From contig CM074806.1 of assembly GCA_037447605.1 (NCBI GenBank), forward strand, positions 3,701,755 through 3,765,754: a stretch of DNA of 64,000 nucleotides, written 5' to 3'. The position numbers and the translations under genes were made by a program. The notes below the pieces were generated by a model. That model saw only the letters and a program-made list of their open reading frames with translations. It was not told the origin of the DNA and did no database searches. Position 1 is the stretch's first letter, and each line of letters opens with the position of its first letter. Shown in pieces: positions 1 through 11,504 of the stretch. Source of the stretch: Zygnema circumcarinatum. Its lineage: Eukaryota; Streptophyta; Zygnematophyceae; Zygnematales; Zygnemataceae.

Positions 1-264
1 GGGGGGTTGATTAGCCAAAATGAAAGTACTGTACAAATTTTCCCGAAAGGGGGCGCGGATATCCAAAAAGTTGGACGGCTGTATCATTTTCCTATTTTCG
101 CTACCCCGCCGAAACTATGGCGAAAATATTGGGGGGGGGATACTGTACCCTTGGGAAGGATTTGTGATCGGGGGGGTGTACGACTGTACGGTATTACTGC
201 CTACGACCGTAACGTACGTTAGGGGTGTCAGGCTGAACAAAATTGAGGTACAGTAAATGGAAAA

Positions 265-355
265 ATGTCCATGCGTGATGTGCATGGACAAAACCATCAT
301 GGGGAACCACGAGGAACTGGTTGTAAAGGACCTAATCACAAAAGAAAAAAGCTAG
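265..355 (+). repeat. A-tailed dispersed repeat, copy 1 (5' truncated)
   Basis: The copy contains the family core CATGGGGAACCACGAGGAAC, then GGACCTAA and an A-rich end running into AAAAAAGCTAGG. The usual head GGTCTCACGATGG is missing. The same core and A-rich-GCTA tail recur at 15361, 15591, 19912, 51238 and 58416. Confidence 0.75.
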
Positions 356-769
356 GGAGCGGAAAGCTACGCCTCGGCTCAACAATGCTTGAAGCCCTCC
401 CTCGAAGGTCGCCGATGGATGTGCGGCCCATCACATCGCGCGGAGGGAGGGAGGGAGGGAGGGAGGGAGGGAGCGGCGGAAGGCCACCGACACGGTCGCC
501 AACAACCGCAGCACGCCGAAGGAGCGGAGAAGCGAGGCAACGCTGAAGGGCGACGGAAATGCGCTGTCGATAAAAAGTAGCGAGGATCGCCGGAGGAGGA
601 GAGGAGGGCTTCCTTCCTTCCGGAGTCGTACGCGCATCTCCAAGGAGCTATGGGCGCATTGTTCAAATTTTAAACTTGACCACTTTGTCAACCTGTGTGG
701 TTGTTTAAAACGACACTTGGAACGGAACTGGAACGTGAAGCTGCTGCCGCCGCGCGGCCGGGCCCCTCC

Positions 770-778
770 AAACCCTAA
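770..778 (+). promoter_or_regulatory. Telo-box (AAACCCTAA) upstream of the MTR4-like gene
   Basis: AAACCCTAA lies 80 bases upstream of the helicase ATG, just after a GGGCCCC stretch. In plants, telo-boxes are frequent in promoters of ribosome-biogenesis and translation genes, which fits an rRNA-processing helicase. That it is functional here is inference. Confidence 0.45.
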
Positions 779-857
779 AAGGCGGGAGGCCTGCCAGCTT
801 GCCCGCCCTTTCTCGGGGAGGCGAGGGAAGCTCGCCCTTGCTCGGGGAGGCGAAACC

Positions 858-3800
858 ATGGACCCCGCACTGCAGTCAGCCAAGCGCAAGCGGGCGGCGG
901 TCGAGCCGCCTGCTGAGAGCGGCAAGCAGAGGGCGCTGAAGGCAGTCAAGGTCGAGCCTCCGGATGAGCCTGACCGGGGGACAGCGAGCAGGCCGCACAG
1001 CAGCGCGTCGTATGTCAGCCCGAAGTCGTGCGTGCACGAAGTGGCTATTCCGCCCGGCTTTGTTTCTGACAGGGATGGAGGAGTTCATGGCACAATATCT
1101 AACCCTGCATACGGAGGTCCGCGGGCTAAGAGCTACCCTTTCACCCTGGACCCCTTTCAAGAGACATCAGTGGCTTGCTTGGAGCGGCGAGAATCAGTCC
1201 TTGTAGCCGCACACACTTCAGCTGGCAAGACTGCCGTTGCGGAGTATGCAATTGCCATGGCTTTTAGAGATAAGCAAAAAGTGATATATACATCGCCTTT
1301 GAAGGTGAGGGCTCTTTTATCTTCCAGCTTTAACAGCTGTAAGAGATTCTTAGGCATACTAAGAGAAGGAAACTTCTGGAGATTTTCTGCTTTACTCGGT
1401 AGATACTTCTAAAATGAAGGGGCAAGTTTCTCATTTATCATGAGTTTCGCGTCTTATGGTCTCACGTTCTATGCAGAGAGAGAGATAAAATGCAGTTATC
1501 GTTTGTTGATGGCAGGCGCTGAGTAACCAAAAGTACCGCGAATTGAGTGGTGAATTCAGTGACGTGGGTTTAATGACTGGGGATGTCACGCTAGCTCCGA
1601 ACGCTGCATGCTTAGTGATGACTACTGAAATCTTGCGCCACATGCTTTACCATGGCTCAGAGATTCTCCGTGAGGTGGCTTGGGTTGTCTTTGATGAGAT
1701 ACATTACATGCGAGACCGAGAAAGGGGGGTTGTCTGGGAAGAGAGCATCATATTTTTGCCTCCGGCAGTCAAAATGGTGTTCCTTTCCGCAACGATTACC
1801 AATGCAAAAGAGTTCGCGGAGTGGATTTGTCACCTTCACAAGCAGCCATGCCATGTAGTCTATACTGACTATCGCCCAACTCCCCTTCAGCATTATGCTT
1901 TTCCCATAGGGGGAGCTGGCTTGTACTTAGTTGTGGACGAAAAGGGCAGCTTTAGGGAAGACAACTTCAATAAATTGACTGAATCTTTAGGGCGGCAAAG
2001 GCTTGACGGAGGAGGCGATTTATCTGCAAAGGGGCCAGGAAATGATAATTCGGGGGGTGGAGGAAGAGGACGAGGGAGAGGCGGAAGAGGGGGCAGAGGA
2101 GGAAGGGGCGGTCGAGGTGGCTCAGGCGAGAAGTCAGACATTTACAAAATCGTCAAGGTGAGTTCTATTCACCGAGGAAGTATGGTTAATGAAATGTCTG
2201 TCCAAGTATTTCTCTTGATTTCTAAGGTTGTTGTGGCAACTTATTCAGTAATTTGGCATCAAGTTGGAAAGAGAGCTTAAGTGCGCTTTATCGGTATTTT
2301 ATTATTGTAAGGTGCTCGCTGATGACTTAACTCAGTCTACCCGGTCGGCATAAGTCGACAAGAAAAATTGTAGAAGTTACAATAGATTGTTTTTGAGAAG
2401 GATCTCTCTAGTACTTATTTAGTGTGTTTGAAGGTGGATGTAAAGTGTTTAACCTGCCCTTGAACTGCCCGGTAAAACCTAAAGCTTCTCTTTTTGTTCC
2501 ATGGTGGATGGAAAGAATTTGTCAGTTCCAGAATATGTGTGTTGTTATCAAAGGAAGATGTGGGTCTCTTAATTTCTTTATCACTGGTCAAGTACACAAT
2601 GTCTTATGAATATAGGCATGGTAAAAATCGATTTACCTTTATGAATTAAAGACATACCATACTCATGCAGATGCATGTTAGTCATTCTGAGAGCTTCGTG
2701 CTGAGAACAAATGCGATTAGAGTGGACATGGTGGAGAGGGAGGAACGGAGAAGGGGAGGGAGTGGGAGTGGAGGTGGACGAGGGAGAGGGAGACATTGGT
2801 ATGGAGTGTGAGAGGAGGAATGGAATTGTTGGGCACGGGGAAGCGAGTTGGAGGTGGAGTTGAGGGAAGGAATCGGCAGGGAGAGAGGAACGCGGAGAAA
2901 GGGAGAAGAGGAAGCAGGAAAACGAGATACTCTGTTTTGTGCTGTTCGAGTGATAGTGAACGTAGTTCTACAAAAGCATGACAGCTGTCCTTCCTTCCCT
3001 TCTTAGGTGGAAGGGCAGATAATGATGAACGATGCTCCTTAGTAGTCTATAGGTTGAGCTGAACGCCGGAGGCATGGCGGCAATGCAGATGATAATGGAG
3101 AAACAGCTGCAGCCTGTAATCGTGTTCAGCTTTAGTCGCAGAGAAGTTGAGAATCTCGCCATGAACATGGCAAAACTGGATTTCAACAATGAAGAAGAGA
3201 AGGAGAATGTGGAGGAGGTACTTGCGAAACACTGTGCTCGTGGCTTACTGCAGTTGATGTGGGGCCTCTGAAAGCAGATGAGTGAGCTGTGTAGACTTGT
3301 TTGGAGATTTCAATGCAGTAAGCGCTTGAAATATGGAATGAAACTCCTCTGCCATCAACTTCTGTAAATGATGTCCTTCCAAAGACTGGGTCGAGTGCCA
3401 AAAGCTTGGAGTGTTCATGGTCTAGATTTGACTACAGGCCTCCTCGTCAAGTGCCTCCAATGATTGGATTTTGAATTTCGTAAAATAGCCAAACACTGGC
3501 TGCTCATTATCATGCAGGTTTTTAAAAATGCTATCTCCCTTTTGAGTGAGGATGATCGGAACTTGCCTGCCATAGAGTACATACTTCCGTTACTGAAGCG
3601 GGGAGTCGGAGTGCACCATTCAGGGCTTTTGCCCATTTTGAAGGAAGTTATTGAAATCCTCTTTCAAGAGGGATTGATCAAGGCGCTGTTTGCGACAGAG
3701 ACGGTGAGGATAGCAATCAATTGAGCATGAGGAAGCATATTTTTACCTGAACAGCAGACCTGAAATTGCATCTCACGATGCTGAGATGTGCACATGATTG

Positions 3801-6800
3801 TTGGTAGCATTTTCATGCCTAAATTGTCAAAACCCCCGCCCTCCCTCCCCCTCCTCCCCTCTCTCCCCTCCTCCTTTGACTTGACTATTGTCTCTGGGTT
3901 GCTCAGTTCGCTATGGGGCTCAACATGCCAGCCAGGACTGTCGTATTTACTCAGCTCCGGAAATGGGACGGCCAAGAGCACCGCCTGATGGGATCCGGCG
4001 AATACATTCAGGTACAGACCAGAGCATCGCCATGCATCTGGTCATGCCATCATCGTTCGTTTCCATCGGCTGACGCATTTCGATATTACCCTTCTGCAGA
4101 TGAGCGGTCGAGCTGGCCGACGAGGGAAGGATGCTCGAGGGACATGCATTATGATGATCGACGAACAGGTGGAAAACTGCTACTTGTGTAGCTTCCTCTG
4201 CCTATTCTCGTGAACAGTTGTACTGTTGCAGAGTGGTATATGCTATCCCTTTTTTTCTTGCGATTTTTTTACTCCAGAGCTGCCGACCGTGACTGATCTA
4301 TGTGGAGCCATTACCGACATATTTAATGTGAATACTTTGACTTCATTTGGGATTCGTTTTGCTTGTCTGACATCGTGCCATGATTGGTATATGTTGTGAA
4401 CAGATGGACGTGGAAACATGTAAGAATTTGATTCTTGGAAAGCCTGCGCCACTTGAAAGCTCTTTCCGTCTTACATATTACGCCCTTCTCAACCTGATGA
4501 GCCGGGCAGAAGGGCAGTTCAATGCAGAACATGTGATCGCAAACTCATTTCATCAGTTTCAGTTCAACCAGGTAGAGACTCCTGACTCGTCTTGCATTCA
4601 CTTTTCTTTTTCTTTTCTTTTTAACAGCCCCTATTTCCTTTGGGTGATGTATTATCTTCATTCTCCACCTTCGTTCCTCCAACACATAACATTTTTCATG
4701 TCCTGTCCACTCTGCTAAGTTTGTGTCTAGTCCGCCATGGAATTGAAGTTGTACTGCGATACTGTGTGTGCATTTTGATGCACAGGATTCCTCTGGTGTG
4801 TTGGATGTGGGACTGGAGTGAGCAGCAAATGCCCGAAATACAGCGGAGAGTAGCGCAGCTGGAGAAGGACATGGCAGCGCTTGACAGTGGAACTCAGGTC
4901 CTTTGCGCAACTTGAAACATGCTCACAACTATTTGATACGCTTGTTATTTATGGCAACTACTATACATGGTTAGTTAGTTGAGTGTAAATTTCGTGCTAT
5001 GAGAGGCGGTGACCTACCTGTTACAGTCTCGAGCTGTAAACCTGCTTGAGGCATGTAAAGCCGAGAGAATTGAAACTATTTGAGAAGGTTTCTGGAATGC
5101 AGGAGGCAGCGGCAGAGTATGACAGGCTGCGATTGCGTCTGGCGGAGTTGGAGAAAGAGATGGTGTTAGAAATTTTGAGGCCGGATCACTGCCTACCCTT
5201 TCTGCGACCCGGCCGTCTGGTTGGTTTCCCAAATCAGAGCGTCAGCAAACTCCTCTGCTTCCTATCATAGTTTTATACGAGGGTCATTGATTTACATTTT
5301 CTTCGGTTTGGAGACTTTCTAACTGAGCATTTGGGGTATTAGTAGGCTGTGGGTTTGTTTCTAATTGATTGACCCTTTAGGCAGTCTGTATGAATCTCGT
5401 GTGACTGTGAACAAAACTGTAATTTCCTAACTGGTGAACTGATTAGATTTATTCAACTTTCTCGAAGTGTCTTAATTGACGCCCCTCAAACCCTGCCTCT
5501 TGTGTTGCAGCTGAAAGTGTTCGATGGAAAACAAGATTGGGGATGGGGTGTTCTTGTGAATGTTCACAAGCGTCAGCCGCCGGCTAACCCCGTTCCCTCC
5601 GTCATTCTGAACACGCATCCCGCTTCCCTCTATACTGTAGACCTGCTGCTGCACTGCTCGCCGATGGCAGCAGGAGAACAAGGCATCAAGCCAAAGCCTT
5701 GTCCTGCTGGAGGGAATGGAGAGATGCATGTGGTATGGACTAACAACCTTAAATTTCCCAAAACGTATACTTTTGTATTCATGAAATTTAATTGCTTGGT
5801 ATTTTTGGTTTCATGAAAGTTTCAAGTGTTTCATGCTCGTTTGATGTTAGCATTCCTTCTCTCCTAGACTTTTGCTGCTTGAGCTTCGTGTATGACCCAG
5901 ACGACTGGGTAGTTCTTGTTGTTCTTGGTCTTCTTGTTGTAGTTTACATGGTTTTCAATCACCTATATTGCTTGTTATTATTATTATTATCATTTATACG
6001 TATCTTTCTGTTTGTGGGGAAGCTTCCGGTGCACCTGCCGCTTGTTTCTGCTCTGAGCAACCTCCGCGTGGCTCTGCCTCAAGATCTGAGACCCCCGGAA
6101 GCGCGACGGGCAGTTCTGCTAAGTGTGAAGGAGTTGGAGCGACGGTTTCCAGATGGGCTTCCAAGGCTCGACCCTGTGGAGGTGAGATCTTTGAACCGGG
6201 TTTAAGGTTACGATTAAAGAGTGTGACCCAAGATTGATTAGGGTGATTAGTGCATTGTGGGTTTGACTGGATAAAACGTGATCGCTGCGTTGTGCGAAGG
6301 TTGGGCTAACGGAGTTGAAGGGTCTGAAACTCTATCGCCTTAGTTTCGTCTATCCATAACGAGGAGCCCAAATAGGGCTGGAGTCGGCAAAGTGTTCTTT
6401 CATGAAAACTGCATGTTGAAGGGACTTACGTTGGACGTTCTGTTAAATTTAATGGCATGCTGGAGGTTTCGCAGGACATGGGTATTGAAGATGAAACATT
6501 CATGGAGCTGATTGCGAAAATAGATGCAGAGGAGGAAAAGCTTGTCAACCATCCTATGTATAAGGTGCGTTGGGCTTCTAGAAGACTTGATTGCAGGACG
6601 CAAGTGAAATTGTCTTGTTTCATGCCGTAGGTCTGTCTATGAGTGAGATAGAACTGTTTAGTTTTTTACACTCCATGGGCTGTTTCCCTTCTTGTTCTTT
6701 ACTCGTTTCGTAATGCATTACATTTCAACGGGTTTCTAAACAGGCAGTGGAGAGCAGCGACGAGCAGTTTGAACGCTACCAAAAGAAGGCAGAAAAGCAG

Positions 6801-8931
6801 GCGGAGATTGACCTCTTGAAGCGGCAACAGAAGGATTCGCAGGTGACTTATTCCTCATTTCTCTCCTTACATGCGCATTGATTACTGGTTTTCCTTCGCA
6901 CTGTTTTGAGTCCTCTCTCATCCTGCATAATTGCTCGGTTGGGATAGACTTCTTCCTTGATATTAATCTCCTCGTGCTCTCCTCCAGGCAGAAATCTATC
7001 CCTATCAGACACACCTGCTGTGGCAAACCCTATGACATGTGCAATGTATACCTCTGCTTGTGCATCTTTCCTCTCTCCCAGCACAATGAGGATGAGGATG
7101 TAGTGCATGGAAAGGATTGGCAATACTGCGCGGCTTTCATCTGTATCTGAATGTCTGCGCAGAATGAAACAGGAAGAAGTGGCTGTATTTGCTACAGATC
7201 AGAAAGAGAAATTAGATTAGTCTCTGCCAATGTACATGTTGGTGACTCCGCCTATTTCACTGTTCTTGCAGCTCTCTCTGTTCCAAGATGAACTTCGAAA
7301 ACGATCACGGGTCTTAAAACGATTAGGTCATCTAAATGCGCAAGGCGTGGTTCAGCTGAAGGGCCGAGCAGCCTGCCTGATCAACACCGCAGATGAACTT
7401 CTCATTACTGAGCTCATGTTCAATGGTATACAACCTTAGAAAAATAATTCTTGGAGGCATGTTTTTCTTTGGTATAAAGCATCGAAAGTAAATTTAGATT
7501 CAGTAGTTGGAGTGTGTCACACTAAGGGAGTAAGTCTCTAGGCAGACATGTTTAAGGTTCGTAGTATGTGTGCGCTCCACCACCTCCCTTCAGCTGCTTT
7601 TATCCCTCTGCCTCTGCCTTGCCTCCACCTTTTCCCGCTCTTCGTTCGTCCCACTGGAAGATGAGTTGTGGATGAGTTTCTCTCACTCGCTTAGTTGGTG
7701 GTCTGTGAGCAGGAGCCTTTAATGACTTGGATGTGCATGAGGTGGTGGCTCTGTCAAGCTGCTTCCTTCCTTCAGAGAAATCCTCAGAGATGACGGTTTT
7801 GCCTGGGAATTTGACGGGCCCACTTCAACTATTGAAAGACACTGCCAGACGATTGGCTGAGGTAAGAGGCGTGATGGCTGGGAGATTGAGTTTGGTGCTA
7901 GAATATGATGGACGTCAGGCTAAAAAACCTTGCGGATTACTAAACTGGTTGGTTGATGGTTCATCGCTCCAGGTTCAAAGAGAAGAGAAGTTGGAAGTCG
8001 ATGTCGAGGAATACGTAGAGACTTTCAAGCCCACATTGATGACTGTGATGTACAAGTGGTCTCAGGTGGGCCACTTACCGTAGCCATCGTAGACTCTTTC
8101 TAGGACTATGCACAACACAAGCCTTTTCGCTGCTGCATTTGCTAGGGTTATTTTAAACGCACTCTCAAGACATGGGATATTCTGCATATCCACGATTGCA
8201 TGCATGTGTTGGCTGAAGTCTGAGTGTCGTTTACATTATTTTAAGCTGGATCGTTTTCTGCAATCAAATGCCCCGTGACACTGACTACTCTTGGACATTT
8301 TCGATTGCAGGGCTCAACTTTTGTTGAGATTTGTGACCTCACGGACATTTTTGAAGGAAGCATCATTCGGTTCGCTAACCGCCTGAATGAGCTTCTTAAC
8401 GAGGTATTTGAATTACTCTCAATCCCTGTCTGCTTGCATCCAACGCAGCAGACCTGCATGGATGTTTTGTTACGGCCTTTCCCCATGCACATGAGGAAGA
8501 GAATGAGGATCATTCTTAGAAGCATGCCATTGTCTGGATTTGGGAGAAATGCTTTTTCGTAAAGACTGCATTCAGTTGGTTCAGTCAGAACCCCTCCCCC
8601 CCACTACTCCCCCACTACTCCCCCTCCTCCCCCCTTCCCTCCCCCCCTCCCCCATCCCCCCCTCCACCCCCTCCCCCGTCCCCCTCCACCCCCTCCCCCG
8701 CCCCCCTCCCTCTCCCCTCTCCCCTCCAGATGTCGGTTATGTGAGGACAATGTGAAAGTTGCTTGAGACGAGTGGTGACAATTGTTGCCTCTGTGGTGCG
8801 TCGAGGGGCAGCTTCGCACCGCGTCAAGCACGGTGGGCGATGAGGCACTTGCAAAGAAGTTTGAGGACGCGAGTGCCGGCTTCAAGCGAGGAATCATGTT
8901 CGCCAACTCGTTGTACCTCGATGATAGCTGA
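858..8931 (+). CDS. MTR4: MTR4/HEN2-type Ski2-like DExH RNA helicase (nuclear exosome cofactor)
   Basis: Complete 18-exon model, 1037 aa: 858-1304, 1516-2157, 3089-3217, 3518-3703, 3907-4011, 4100-4168, 4404-4571, 4826-4897, 5103-5219, 5511-5732, 6023-6181, 6475-6564, 6744-6842, 7272-7425, 7713-7861, 7973-8065, 8311-8403, 8812-8931. The family unwinds RNA 3' to 5' and feeds rRNA precursors and aberrant transcripts to the nuclear exosome. Visible motifs are Walker A TSAGKT (K124), DEIH box D209-H212, motif III SAT, a [10 protein letters not shown] block and motif [10 protein letters not shown] near residue 505. Beta-hairpin arch sequence and the C-terminal helical domain ending [15 protein letters not shown] follow. 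Residues about 328-354 are an RGG-rich linker of the kind seen in plant HEN2, so MTR4 versus HEN2 is undecided. Length matches the usual 950-1050 aa. Exon phases are all consistent; the exon 8 start (4826 or 4823) is the least certain. Confidence 0.95.
8586..8728. repeat. C-rich low-complexity tract in the last intron of the MTR4-like gene
   Basis: About 140 bases on the + strand are almost pure C with scattered T/A (runs CCCCTCC, CCCCCTCC, CCCGCCCCC). It lies between exons 17 and 18, about 80 bases before the last acceptor. The minus strand is correspondingly G-rich with many G-runs. Confidence 0.85.
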
Positions 8932-11504
8932 GGCGGCTCCAGGTTAAACAGAGATTCGGGTGAATTTCTACCCTTCCAAAAGCATGTGTGTGCGTGTTCG
9001 TCTGCCTTTTGAAAAGATAGTTGGTGGGCTATGTATGTAGGGGACACCTATTCGATGTGAAATGAAAGTAGCACCACTTTGCTGGAGTTTTACGCTCGAT
9101 ACCCAACTCACGTACCACTTTTATCGGCGAACAACCGACTTTAGGTATTCCTAGGCAATTTGAATTCGATTTCTACAGCGTAAGCAATTCAACAATTTGG
9201 TTTAACGACAAAAACCCCAGCTCGGCGCTCGCTTTGCTCGCCAGCTCGGCGCTCGCTTTGCTCGCCAGCTCGGCGCTCGCTTTGCTCGCCAGTTCGGCGC
9301 TCGGTGAAACAAGCTACCGAGACGAAGGGAAGGCGAAGGTGGAGAGAAGAGATTCTCTGGTTTGTGATTGGCCCGTGAAGGCCATTTTAAGGCTAATGCC
9401 CAATGTGACACTGATTGCCTTTGCAGTGGTAGACATGTTAAAAACGTTCTTGGACAATTGGTCTATTTAGAGTTGTACTACTATTTTACTACCCGAGCTG
9501 AAGTGAACCTTAACTCGGCTGAACTGCTATTGAAACGACGGTCAAATTCGCATCGGGACTGCTGTTAACGAGATGGGAGTGGTCAAATTCGCGACAGAGC
9601 GCAACAAAGCGATGAAGTTAGGTCTACAAGATATTTTAAACAGGAATGAATCGTAGATGCAAATGGTAGTGCCAATGGATCATAGGTTGCAAGCAAAAAA
9701 GAGCCAACTGACAATTGATTGACAAAGTAGAATTGCCAACCTTGATTTGTGGTGGTTGCATGCACCATGTTCCACTCTAGATGCACATCACAACATGCGC
9801 TCCTGAAACACAGCGCGACATTTCCCCTTGCAGGCGCAGAGATAAGCAGGTGCGCACAGTGCTTGGTCTTGCGACATGTCCCCACTTTCCACCTTCGCCA
9901 TGTTCCCAACCTCATCATCGCATACCGAATGAACACCCGCCTAAGACACAGTTCCAGACGCCACACTCCAACAAGCCGGAGACCTGGAGACCAGATCAAA
10001 ACTTGGAACTCTAATGTTCGGACATCTCTTGAAATAAACAAATTGCATATCGTTAGAACTTGTGAGAGCTTGGTTGAACACACGGTTAACCAGTGATAGA
10101 AACTTCCTGAAGGCGAAACCCTTACACTAGTCTGGTGAAACAATTGTCACAGAAATGCAAACAAGCGCAGACTCATCAGTAAGTGGCACGAGTACAGAAC
10201 CACCACCTTATGTCTACGTAAGGGAAGAAACTGCTTCGATCTGTACCACTCTCAGCTTTACCTTCCCTACACCAGCTCGGCCAAGGAAGAGAAGGAGAAC
10301 TAGCCTAGAAAGATGTCCTAGAGGATTGCTTCCAAATTCACCCAAGAAAAATAAAGGAATACCTTCTGGCAGTACAAGGAATACTCCTCTGGAAAAGAGT
10401 ACTCATTTCCCTTCACGTTTGAAAAGAGCGCAAGCAAGCAAAAAACGATTTACAGCCATGCACTTTTGCCGCCTCGTGCAAACAAGAAACCATCACTCAC
10501 GGAGTGCAACGAGCAGAAAAAAAATCAGCAAAGCAGTGAGATTACCACAATGCCGATTTAACAGAAGCAGAGGGGCAGTCTGATGGAAGAGGGGCAGACA
10601 GAACGGCAGAGCATATACACTCAGCTTCCAACAGCTTCTACGTAACGCCAGGCGTGAGAGACGCGTCTCCCTCCTGAGCTTCCACCCCCTCCTCCCTTCT
10701 CAGCTCCTGTCGAGACTGTTCCGCGGAACAGCTTCAAATCACGGCCCGGCCCCATCTCAGCACCATCAGAAGCAGCAGCATCACCAGCACAGCTATTCTC
10801 TGCCACGGCCCCCCTCGTCTACAGCTGTCACAGCCCAGCCGTTAACACGTGTCAGGAGTGCCAGAGTTAGCAACTAATCAAATTCTTCCACCAACTGGTT
10901 ACGTGCATCAATTCAGGGTAAGAGCCGAGCTCGTTCAAGAAGCATGGAACAGGTTTGTCATGGAAAATCAGTGATTGTTGGTTCAGCGACAATTAGTGCT
11001 ACAAGTTCGTAGATGCAATATGGCTCTATCTTCATCCAACTTCATACACTGTCCATGGAACTCGACCTACCAGTACAGAATACTGTCAATAAACTGTCCT
11101 GCCCATGGTATTATAGGTCGTAAACTGAATGAAGATTTCTAGGACCGATTTCATCGTCAAAAATCCGAACCAAGGAGCATTTCATTGCATATCACTTCAG
11201 CATATAGCATCTGCCAACCCTGCAAGAAGGGAGAAGAACAGATACTAGTGCCATCGGCTGGCCATGTACCTGCCCCAAAGTGACCACCTGCCAGTTGATT
11301 ACAAACCCCTGCCTTGCTTCAGCCCAGTGTGCATAACCCCGTAAGAGACACTTGTTGATCCATTGCCGTTGTTTGCAGGCAGTGCAAAACTTCCTGTTCA
11401 ACACACCAATACACACACATCAAGAAGCTGAAAGATATCATTGTTGGAAAAGGTACAACTGAGAAAGCATATGTGTTGAGTGAGAAAACACACTCACAAG
11501 GGTC
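8932..11504. other. Convergent intergenic region between MTR4-like and SC35 genes
   Basis: The 3' ends of the helicase (+) and SC35 (-) face each other across this 2.6 kb. I see no conserved protein or RNA gene. The region should hold both 3' untranslated regions. It contains a 24-bp tandem repeat near 9221-9302. The longest open frames (9583-10143 minus, 10155-10583 plus) show no recognizable domain and I do not annotate them. Confidence 0.6.
9221..9302. repeat. 24-bp tandem repeat, about 3.4 copies
   Basis: The unit AGCTCGGCGCTCGCTTTGCT plus CGCC is repeated three times head to tail, with a partial fourth carrying one change (AGTTCGGCGCTC). It is GC-rich within AT-richer surroundings and lies in the 3' flank of the helicase gene. 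Confidence 0.9.

Larger units (their letters stand above)
1..857. other. 5' flank of the MTR4-like gene with repeats and telo-box
   Basis: No gene is supported here. The first 260 bases are rich in GTAC tetranucleotides. Positions 219-244 match the terminus of the MITE found at 41380-41536 (GGGGTGTCAGGCTGAACAAA). Positions about 265-355 hold a copy of the A-tailed dispersed repeat. Positions about 441-472 are a (GGGA)n tract. A telo-box AAACCCTAA lies at 770-778, about 80 bases before the helicase start codon. The rest is probably promoter and 5' leader. The open frames here are shadows. Confidence 0.6.

Noticed and set aside
9583-10583. 186- and 142-codon frames between the helicase and SC35
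   Set aside because: No recognizable motif, no plausible splice partner and overlapping frames on the other strand; likely 3' flank.
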